Origin: Clostridiaceae bacterium
Lineage (GTDB): Bacteria; Bacillota; Clostridia; Oscillospirales; Acutalibacteraceae
Assembly (NCBI GenBank): GCA_904501685.1
Contig: CAJGBX010000069.1
Span: 1-6,966, forward strand
DNA length: 6,966 nt
Reading direction: 5' to 3'
The position numbers and the translations under genes were made by a program. Every line of letters starts with the position of its first letter. The stretch's first letter is position 1. Under the pieces are notes generated by a model that did not search any database, was not told the origin of the DNA, and saw only the letters and a program-made list of their open reading frames with translations. Below, one piece after another: positions 1 through 4,708 of the stretch.

Positions 1-792
1 AATAAGTATGACGATATTACTACTCTGGGCCGCGGCGGCTCGGATACAAGTGCGGTTGCAATTGCCGCCTCTATGAATGCTGACCTTTGTCAGATTTATA
101 CCGACGTTGACGGTGTTTACACCGCTGACCCCCGTAAGGTTAAGACTGCTAAGAAAATGGATGAAATCACCTATGATGAGATGCTTGAATTGGCAACCCT
201 CGGTGCACAGGTGCTTAATAACCGTTCGGTCGAAATGGCCAAAAAATACGCCGTTGAGCTTGAAGTACGCTCGAGTTTAGAGAGTAATGTTCGCGGTACT
301 ATAGTTAAGGAGACTGTTAATATGGAAAAAATGCTTGTCAAAGGTGTCGCAGTTGATAAGGACATCGTACTTGTTTCAATCGTAGGTTTAAAGGATACTC
401 CCGGAATTGCATTCAAGGTATTTAATCAGCTTGGACGTAAGAATGTCAATGTTGACATTATTTTGCAGTCGGTTGGCCGTGACGGTACAAAGGACATCAC
501 CTTTACCGTTCCTCAGAATCAGCTCAAAGATACTACCGAGGCTTTAGAGGCAATTAAGTCTCAGGTCAGCTATGAAAAGGTAGTTATCAATGAAAAGGCA
601 GGCAAGCTTTCTATTGTCGGTGCGGGTATGGAAACACATCCCGGTGTTGCATCCAAGATGTTCGAGGCATTGGCTGATGTCGGCATCAATATTCATATGA
701 TTTCGACCTCCGAAATCAAGATTTCGGTTATCGTTGACGTTAATGACTGCGAAAAGGGTATGCAGGCTGTTCACGATAAGTTTATCGACTAA
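1..792 (+). CDS. lysC: Aspartokinase, C-terminal part (start lies before the window)
   Basis: Aspartate kinase phosphorylates L-aspartate to aspartyl-4-phosphate, the first step to lysine, threonine, methionine and diaminopimelate. The reading frame is open from base 1 and gives 263 residues. The first ATG (73) is internal, because the family motif TTLGRGGSDTSA sits before it at residues 7-18. The nucleotide-site segment DVDGVYTADPR follows at residues 35-45. Two ACT domains then fill about residues 115-180 (VSIVGLKDTPGIA onward) and 195-260 (LSIVGAGMETHPGVAS onward), as in lysine-regulated Gram-positive enzymes. The roughly 400-residue family length implies that about 140 residues are missing upstream. 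The gene ends just before a strong terminator. Identification is firm. Which amino acid inhibits the enzyme cannot be read from the sequence. Confidence 0.95.
   Translation, partial: NKYDDITTLGRGGSDTSAVAIAASMNADLCQIYTDVDGVYTADPRKVKTAKKMDEITYDEMLELATLGAQVLNNRSVEMAKKYAVELEVRSSLESNVRGTIVKETVNMEKMLVKGVAVDKDIVLVSIVGLKDTPGIAFKVFNQLGRKNVNVDIILQSVGRDGTKDITFTVPQNQLKDTTEALEAIKSQVSYEKVVINEKAGKLSIVGAGMETHPGVASKMFEALADVGINIHMISTSEIKISVIVDVNDCEKGMQAVHDKFID
322..792 (+). CDS. lysC: Possible internally started regulatory (beta) subunit of aspartokinase
   Basis: Inside lysC, in the same frame, AAGGAG (307-312) stands nine bases before an ATG at 322. Translation from there gives 156 residues (MEKMLVKGVAVDKD onward), consisting only of the two ACT domains. 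Bacillus subtilis aspartokinase II is known to be made this way: one gene yields a full alpha chain and a beta chain from an in-phase internal start, the beta chain being a regulatory subunit of similar size. The placement at the catalytic/ACT junction and the good ribosome-binding site support the same arrangement here. Use of this start is inferred and not shown by sequence alone. Confidence 0.5.
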   Translation: MEKMLVKGVAVDKDIVLVSIVGLKDTPGIAFKVFNQLGRKNVNVDIILQSVGRDGTKDITFTVPQNQLKDTTEALEAIKSQVSYEKVVINEKAGKLSIVGAGMETHPGVASKMFEALADVGINIHMISTSEIKISVIVDVNDCEKGMQAVHDKFID

Positions 793-806
793 TATTTAAC
801 AAATAA

Positions 807-850
807 TCAAAACAGACCCATCGGTTATATAACCGATGGGTCTGTTTTGA
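807..850. terminator. Bidirectional terminator, perfect 44-bp palindrome
   Basis: The two 22-base arms (807-828 and 829-850) are exact reverse complements with no spacer; the apex is GGTTAT/ATAACC. On the + strand it is followed by TTTTAATCTTTG, and on the - strand by TTATTTGTTAAAT. It lies 14 bases after the lysC stop and 47 bases after the uvrB stop, between convergent genes, so it probably terminates both. Confidence 0.9.
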
Positions 851-897
851 TTTTAATCTTTGTTTTACTTTCAATAATTGATGATGAAATCGAATGT

Positions 898-2856
898 TTA
901 TTTTCCTTTTCTCAATTTTTCAATTCTGTCACGCAATTTGGCGGCGTGCTCAAATTCCAAAAGCTTTGCAGCCTGTCTCATCTCGACTGTCAGCTTCTTT
1001 ATAAGCTGCTCACGTTGCTCGCGTGACATCTGCTTAATCGCCTTGTCGCCGTCTTGCTTGGGTGTAATCTCAATGACATCACGCACATCCTTGATAATGG
1101 TTTTAGGCATAATACCGTGCGCGGTGTTATATTCACTCTGAATTTTTCGGCGGCGTTCGGTTTCGGTAATTGCCCGTTCCATAGAGGGCGTGACACTGTC
1201 GGCATACATTATAACCTGACCCTTGACATTACGGGCGGCTCGTCCGACCGTCTGTATAAGCGAGGTTTCCGAACGTAAAAAGCCTTCCTTGTCAGCGTCT
1301 AAAATTGCAACAAGCGAAACCTCGGGTATGTCCAAGCCCTCGCGAAGCAGATTTATACCGATAAGCACGTCAAATTCGCCTAAACGAAGCTCGCGAATCA
1401 ACCGCATACGCTCTATAGTGTCAACGTCGTAGTGCATATATTTAACCCTGATACCGAGGTCGAAAAGGTAATCGGTCAAATCCTCGGCCATTTTCTTGGT
1501 TAACGTAGTAATCAGAACACGCTCATTTTGTTCTGTGCGTGTGTTGATTTCGGATACAAGGTCGTCAATCTGACCTTCGGTAGGCTTAACAATGATTTCA
1601 GGGTCAATAAGTCCGGTTGGACGGATAATCTGCTCGGCTACAGCCTGGGCGTGCTGTTTTTCAAAGTCACCCGGTGTTGCCGAAACGTAAATTGTCTGGT
1701 TTAAGTGAGCGTAAAACTCGTCAAAACTAAGCGGTCGGTTATCATAGGCCGAGGGCAAACGAAAGCCGAAATCAATCAGATTGGTCTTGCGAGCTTTGTC
1801 ACCGCCAAGCATACCCCGTACCTGAGGCACAGTGACGTGTGACTCGTCAATAAACAGTAAAAAGTCGTCGGGGAAGTAGTCCAAAAGGGTAAAAGGAGTG
1901 CTTCCTTCAGGCCTGCGCGAAAGCACACGCGAATAGTTTTCAACGCCCTTGCAAATGCCGATTTCACGAAGCATTTCAACATCATATTCGGTGCGTTGGC
2001 GGATACGCTGAGCCTCAATCAGCTGACTGCGGTCGGTGAAATACTGAACGCGGTTCTCCATTTCATTTAAAATATCCTGAAGAGCCGCTTCCTTTTCCTC
2101 CTCGGGAACAATATAGTGCGAGGCAGGATAGATACCAATGTGACCCAAAACGGTCTTGACCTCACCGGTTAAGGGGTTGAACTCACAAATTCGGTCGATT
2201 TCGTTGTCAAAAAATTCAATTCGGATTGCCGTTTCGTTGGAATAGGCAGGAAAAACCTCGACAACGTCACCTCTTACTCGGAATTTGTTACGTGTAAAGC
2301 TCATATCGTTGCGTTCGTACTGCAGGTCAATGAGCTTGTGAATCAGCTCGTCGCGGTCCTTTTCCATACCGGGGCGTAGGGATATAACCATATTGCGGTA
2401 GTCAATCGGGTTGCCGAGTGAGTATATGCAGGAAACCGAGGCTACAATAATTACATCGTTTCGCTCGGAAAGTGCACAGGTAGCACTGTGGCGCAGCTTG
2501 TCGATTTCATCGTTTATAGCCGAGTCCTTTTCGATATAGGTGTCCGTACCGGGAATATAAGCCTCAGGCTGATAGTAGTCGTAGTAGGAAACAAAATATT
2601 CCACTGCATTCTCAGGGAAGAACTCTTTAAATTCACTACACAACTGTGCGGCAAGCGTTTTATTGTGAGCAAGAACAAGGGTGGGCTTGTTTACGTTAGC
2701 GATAATATTCGCCATTGTGAAGGTTTTACCACTACCGGTAACACCGAGGAGCACCTGCTCTTTTAAGCCGTTTTTGATACCTTGGCTTAATTTTTCAATA
2801 GCTTCCGGTTGGTCACCGGTAGGCTTGTAATTTGAATGTAAAATAAACTTATCCAT
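898..2856 (-). CDS. uvrB: UvrB, excinuclease ABC subunit B
   Basis: UvrB is the damage-verifying helicase-like subunit of nucleotide excision repair. It receives the lesion from UvrA and recruits UvrC for incision. The 652-residue product is full length for the family. Visible features: Walker A GVTGSGKT (residues 38-45), the beta-hairpin region YYDYYQPEAYIPGTDTYIEK (91-110) that inserts between the DNA strands, motif II DESH (337-340), motif VI QTVGRAARN, and a C-terminal UVR domain (about 612-652, EFEHAAKLRDRIEKL) for UvrC contact. I chose ATG 2856 because AAAGGAG (2874-2868) lies 11 bases upstream; the in-frame GTG at 2868 overlaps that site. The first 90 codons and the ribosome-binding site are repeated at 3551-3840. 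No GAAC-N4-GTTC LexA box is visible near the start. Confidence 0.97.
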   Translation of the reverse strand: MDKFILHSNYKPTGDQPEAIEKLSQGIKNGLKEQVLLGVTGSGKTFTMANIIANVNKPTLVLAHNKTLAAQLCSEFKEFFPENAVEYFVSYYDYYQPEAYIPGTDTYIEKDSAINDEIDKLRHSATCALSERNDVIIVASVSCIYSLGNPIDYRNMVISLRPGMEKDRDELIHKLIDLQYERNDMSFTRNKFRVRGDVVEVFPAYSNETAIRIEFFDNEIDRICEFNPLTGEVKTVLGHIGIYPASHYIVPEEEKEAALQDILNEMENRVQYFTDRSQLIEAQRIRQRTEYDVEMLREIGICKGVENYSRVLSRRPEGSTPFTLLDYFPDDFLLFIDESHVTVPQVRGMLGGDKARKTNLIDFGFRLPSAYDNRPLSFDEFYAHLNQTIYVSATPGDFEKQHAQAVAEQIIRPTGLIDPEIIVKPTEGQIDDLVSEINTRTEQNERVLITTLTKKMAEDLTDYLFDLGIRVKYMHYDVDTIERMRLIRELRLGEFDVLIGINLLREGLDIPEVSLVAILDADKEGFLRSETSLIQTVGRAARNVKGQVIMYADSVTPSMERAITETERRRKIQSEYNTAHGIMPKTIIKDVRDVIEITPKQDGDKAIKQMSREQREQLIKKLTVEMRQAAKLLEFEHAAKLRDRIEKLRKGK

Positions 2857-2874
2857 TTTTGTTCTCACTCCTTT
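2585..2874 (-). repeat. Direct repeat copy A: uvrB ribosome-binding site plus first 90 codons (intact gene)
   Basis: This 290-bp segment aligns without gaps to 3551-3840 at a constant offset of 966 bases. I count 12 mismatches by eye (about 96% identity). Homology stops sharply at both ends: at the 5' side directly before AAAGGAG, and at the 3' side after the codons for FVS. Confidence 0.95.
2868..2874 (-). promoter_or_regulatory. Shine-Dalgarno site of uvrB
   Basis: AAAGGAG on the - strand, 11 bases before ATG 2856. It decides the start: the upstream GTG at 2868 would overlap the site itself. The same site is conserved in the truncated copy at 3834-3840. Confidence 0.7.
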
Positions 2875-2909
2875 ATTATCTTAATATTCCACAAAAATGT
2901 AAATCACTC

Positions 2910-3401
2910 TTATTTTTTCTTTTTTCTAGGCTTTGTTTCAAAAGTTATTTCACCACGATAAAATTTATTCAGGGCTTTTTTAACTTTAGGTGTCAAAGCC
3001 AAAAAGATAATTTTTCTTATTAGTCTGCCTTTATAAGGTTGGTCATAATAAACTTCATAGCCCATTAGTTCTCTAAAACCAATGCTATCCCAAAAATTAT
3101 GCTTGGTAATTGAAGTTATATAAAACCACGGAAGGCGACCTTTATAACCCCAAAAATGGACGAAATAAATTTCTTCCTTAGTAAATATATAATATACTGA
3201 ATCAGCAAACAATGCTAAAAGAAAAACAATTAAAAATACTGCTAAAAGCCAAGATATTTTATTTTCTAAAGAATAAAAATAAAAATTACCCCACAAAGTA
3301 AATCCAAAGCCTAATAGCCAAATTAAAAAATTAGGGTTAAAAGCGGTAACTTTTAGAGTAGAGTTTTTCTTGCTATTCTTCTTTTTATGTTTATTATTCA
3401 T
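2910..3401 (-). CDS. Small AT-rich two-helix membrane protein with PH-like C-terminal part
   Basis: I do not recognise a named family. The 163-residue product starts with a lysine/asparagine-rich cytoplasmic-looking stretch (NNKHKKKNSKKNS). Two hydrophobic helices separated by a short loop follow (FLIWLLGFGFTLWGNFYFY and ISWLLAVFLIVFLLALFADS). The C-terminal part alternates beta-like segments (YYIFTKEEIYFVHF, LPWFYITSI, YEVYYD, KIIFLALTP) before a basic tail, a layout reminiscent of bacterial PH-domain membrane proteins; that resemblance is inference. ATG 3401 is preferred over in-frame GTG 3413; the ribosome-binding site is weak (GTGTGGT). Three sampled 60-base lines have 20-23% G+C against about 42% in a uvrB line, suggesting foreign origin. 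It lies between the two uvrB 5' copies and may be cotranscribed with uvrB, 53 bases downstream. Confidence 0.7.
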   Translation of the reverse strand: MNNKHKKKNSKKNSTLKVTAFNPNFLIWLLGFGFTLWGNFYFYSLENKISWLLAVFLIVFLLALFADSVYYIFTKEEIYFVHFWGYKGRLPWFYITSITKHNFWDSIGFRELMGYEVYYDQPYKGRLIRKIIFLALTPKVKKALNKFYRGEITFETKPRKKKK

Positions 3402-3426
3402 TAGAATTACCACACTTTAAATAAAA

Positions 3427-3454
3427 AGTTTAATTGCACGAATTTAAGTCACAA
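3427..3454 (-). promoter_or_regulatory. Weak candidate promoter for the insert gene (and possibly uvrB)
   Basis: On the - strand TTGTGA (3454-3449) and TAAACT (3432-3427) are separated by 16 bases, each matching the sigma-A consensus at 4 of 6 positions. Start would fall near 3420, about 20 bases before ATG 3401. In this AT-rich stretch such matches are easy to find by chance. Confidence 0.3.
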
Positions 3455-3497
3455 ATTTATTTGGTTTATATAGTGTTATTACGTGTTGTCCTGTGTT

Positions 3498-3539
3498 AAA
3501 AAGCTCTTAAAAACGGTGTTTTGTGACGGTTTTTAGAGC
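3498..3539 (-). terminator. Probable intrinsic terminator after the truncated uvrB copy
   Basis: On the - strand GCTCTAAAAAC (3539-3529) pairs with GTTTTTAAGAGC (3514-3503), with one bulged base and a 14-base loop, followed by TTTTT (3502-3498). It would stop transcription arriving from the truncated uvrB copy before it reaches the insert gene. Confidence 0.6.
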
Positions 3540-3549
3540 AACTCTTGTG

Positions 3550-3822
3550 TTAGGAAACAAAATATTCAACCGCATTCTCAGGGAAGAACTCTTTAAATTC
3601 ACTACACAACTGTGCGGCGAGGGTTTTATTATGAGCGAGAACAAGGGTGGGTTTGTTTACGTTAGCGATAATATTCGCCATTGTGAAGGTTTTACCACTA
3701 CCGGTAACACCGAGGAGCACCTGCTCTTTTAAGCCGTTTTTGATGCCTTGGCTTAATTTTTCAATAGCTTCCGGTTGGTCTCCGGTTGGTTTGTAATTTG
3801 AATGTAAAATAAACTTATCCAC
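3550..3822 (-). pseudogene. uvrB: Truncated uvrB 5' fragment (90 codons, then stop)
   Basis: This encodes the first 90 residues of UvrB, identical to the intact protein except that the initiator ATG is GTG. It includes Walker A GVTGSGKT but none of the other helicase motifs. A TAA stop at 3552-3550 follows FVS exactly where homology to the intact gene ends, so the truncation was created by the junction itself. The AAAGGAG site (3840-3834) is kept, so a short peptide could still be translated, but no activity is expected. Eleven of the twelve differences from copy A are synonymous and the twelfth is the start codon. The fragment therefore shows no decay and was probably part of a functional gene until recently. 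Confidence 0.92.
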
Positions 3823-3840
3823 TTTTGTTCTCACTCCTTT
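3551..3840 (-). repeat. Direct repeat copy B: duplicated uvrB 5' end
   Basis: Partner of 2585-2874, same orientation, 290 bp, ungapped, about 96% identical. Repeat plus the intervening 676 bp make a 966-bp unit, the layout expected if a molecule carrying the insert and a piece of uvrB joined the chromosome by recombination within that piece. Confidence 0.95.
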
Positions 3841-3849
3841 CATATAATA

Positions 3850-3896
3850 GCCTCCCTTGTAAAGGGAGGGGGACCACCGAAGGTGGTGGAGGGATT
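3850..3896 (+). repeat. Palindromic repeat R1 (two-hairpin unit)
   Basis: CCTCCCTT-gta-AAGGGAGG (3851-3869) is followed by ACCACC-gaa-GGTGGT (3873-3887) and the tail GGAGGGATT. All units in this cluster share this order: a CTCCCTT hairpin, a second variable hairpin, then GAGGGATT. Confidence 0.85.
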
Positions 3897-3910
3897 ATTG
3901 TTATAAACAC

Positions 3911-3957
3911 AATCCTCCCGTCAGCCTGCGGCTGCCACCCTCCTTTACAAGGAGGGC
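3911..3957 (-). repeat. Palindromic repeat R2, inverted relative to R1
   Basis: Read on the - strand it has the same order: CCCTCCTT-gta-AAGGAGGG (3956-3938), CAGCC-gca-GGCTG (3934-3922), and a tail GGGAGGATT. With R1 it forms an inverted pair around a 14-base spacer (3897-3910), resembling a gene-less miniature element. Confidence 0.8.
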
Positions 3958-3987
3958 GTTTGACCGCGTTAGTGGTGGAGGGATTTT
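3938..3987 (+). repeat. Palindromic repeat R3, sharing its hairpin with R2
   Basis: The hairpin at 3938-3956 also heads a + strand unit that continues GACCGCGTTAGTGGTGGAGG and ends GGATTTT. Its second stem is imperfect. Two units in opposite orientations therefore use one stem, suggesting insertion or recombination at the palindrome. Confidence 0.6.
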
Positions 3988-3988
3988 A

Positions 3989-4034
3989 GGCTCCCTTGTA
4001 AAGGGAGCTGTCACCGAGGGTGACTGAGGGATTT
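3989..4034 (+). repeat. Palindromic repeat R4, left boundary of the DUF559 unit
   Basis: GCTCCCTT-gta-AAGGGAGC (3990-4008), then GTCACC-gag-GGTGAC (4010-4024) and TGAGGGATTT. On the - strand its inner 24 bases (4034-4011) are read as the codons KSLSHPR plus stop of the DUF559 gene. The outer end GGCTCCCTT matches the inverse of the right end AAGGGAGCC. Confidence 0.88.
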
Positions 4035-4376
4035 GACCTCGTTATCAATAAACTCACAAACTCCACGAAAATTATTGTTTATTTCATTGTTAGGTATTCT
4101 TATAACTTTCAAACCTTGACTTTCAAGGTATTTTGTTCGTTCGTTATCTTTAACAATACCAATTTTATCATAATGCTGCGAACCGTCGAGTTCAATTACA
4201 AGATTTGCTTTTGCACAATAAAAATCAACAATGTAATTGCCAATGATTTTTTGTCTGATAAATTTAACGGAATATCCTCTTAAAAAGTCATACCATAAAT
4301 GGCGTTCTTCTTTAGTCATGTTTTTACGAAGCATTCTGCCGACATTGACGAGTGACTTATTATGATTGTATTTCAT
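4011..4376 (-). CDS. DUF559-type endonuclease-like protein, enclosed by inverted repeats
   Basis: This 121-residue protein matches the pattern of the DUF559 family, small proteins with a PD-(D/E)XK nuclease-like fold related to very-short-patch repair endonucleases. Visible motifs: MTKEERHLWYDFLR (20-33), FIRQKIIGNYIVDFYC (39-54) with Asp51, and LVIELDGSQHYD (59-70) with Glu62, Asp64 and His68 as likely metal-site residues, followed by VIRIPNNEI. Length is normal for the family. ATG 4376 is well supported: GGAGG (4388-4384) stands seven bases upstream, inside repeat R5. The last seven codons and stop lie inside repeat R4. G+C is low (about 27% in one sampled line). Function is unknown; single-strand nicking or a role in mobilising the repeats is conceivable but inferred. 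No methylase or second nuclease gene accompanies it. Confidence 0.88.
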   Translation of the reverse strand: MKYNHNKSLVNVGRMLRKNMTKEERHLWYDFLRGYSVKFIRQKIIGNYIVDFYCAKANLVIELDGSQHYDKIGIVKDNERTKYLESQGLKVIRIPNNEINNNFRGVCEFIDNEVKSLSHPR

Positions 4377-4378
4377 TT

Positions 4379-4430
4379 AAATCCCTCCGTCAAAATCGAA
4401 GATTTTGCCACCTCCCTTTTCAAGGGAGCC
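4379..4430 (-). repeat. Palindromic repeat R5, right boundary of the DUF559 unit
   Basis: Read on the - strand: GGCTCCCTTG, closing to AAGGGAG (4428-4412), then CAAAATC-ttc-GATTTTG (4407-4391), then GGAGGGATTT. It is inverted relative to R4. The GGAGGGA part serves as ribosome-binding site for the DUF559 gene. Confidence 0.88.
4383..4388 (-). promoter_or_regulatory. Repeat-borne Shine-Dalgarno site of the DUF559 gene
   Basis: GGAGGG within the conserved tail of R5. GGAGG is seven bases before ATG 4376, a strong match at ideal spacing. It fixes the start codon, and the hairpin directly upstream (4391-4407) could influence access to it. Confidence 0.8.
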
Positions 4431-4438
4431 TTTTTATT

Positions 4439-4467
4439 AGTATAACACAAATTAAACCACAAGTAAA
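4439..4467 (-). promoter_or_regulatory. Candidate sigma-A promoter reading into the DUF559 unit
   Basis: On the - strand TTTACT (4467-4462) and TATACT (4444-4439) are spaced by 17 bases, matching consensus at 4/6 and 5/6. The start would fall near 4432, at the edge of the repeat unit, so the leader would be R5 itself. It may originally have been the uvrB promoter. Confidence 0.5.
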
Positions 4468-4570
4468 CAAAAAGCAGATGCGTTTTCAGGCGGTGGAATT
4501 CGTAACGGTATTAAATTTTAGAAAAATTTTAAAAACTTTTATTTTTGGTCTTCTAATTTGAGGTTTAGTT

Positions 4571-4579
4571 TGCTATAAT
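4571..4579 (+). promoter_or_regulatory. Extended -10 promoter for the hydrolase gene
   Basis: TGCTATAAT combines a perfect TATAAT with an upstream TGn, the extended -10 form that tolerates a poor -35. No good -35 stands 16-18 bases upstream (TTCTAA at 4551 is the best). Start near 4586 would leave a leader of about 120 bases. Confidence 0.55.
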
Positions 4580-4708
4580 ATTTCTATTAAGCTGTTGTAT
4601 TGTTGAGTATTTTAATAGAACGCGGTTGGGAAAAATATCCATTAAAATTAATTTCGGATAGTCCTTTCGGTATTATGCATATATTGAATTGTAAAAGGCG
4701 GTGACAGT

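Larger units (their letters stand above)
4431..4708. other. Intergenic region with divergent promoters
   Basis: This AT-rich gap of 278 bases holds the two candidate promoters listed separately and a leader of about 120 bases before the hydrolase gene. I see no tRNA, riboswitch or convincing small gene in it. GAACGCGGTTG at 4619-4629 resembles a LexA half-site pair but has the wrong spacing. Confidence 0.6.

Noticed and set aside
2857..2868. Longer uvrB starting at GTG 2868 (four extra residues)
   Set aside because: The GTG overlaps the AAAGGAG ribosome-binding site. ATG 2856 starts the MDKF sequence at a usable distance.
3841..3843. ATG 3843 as start of the truncated uvrB
   Set aside because: It overlaps the ribosome-binding site region and has none of its own; GTG 3822 corresponds to the real uvrB start.
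3850..4034. CRISPR array in the CTCCCTT repeats
   Set aside because: Units face both directions, touch or share stems and have no spacer pattern; they are palindromic interspersed repeats.
2875..4430. Complete IS element or integrative element
   Set aside because: No transposase, integrase or resolvase is encoded in this interval; only the DUF559-like and membrane-protein genes are present.
4020..4561. + strand open frames of 87 and 69 codons across the DUF559 gene and promoter region
   Set aside because: They are antisense or overlap promoter and repeat DNA, have no family features, and the - strand DUF559 frame is clearly coding.
4619..4629. LexA (SOS) box GAACGCGGTTG
   Set aside because: Only three bases separate the half-sites and the second half is imperfect; it also lies in the hydrolase leader.
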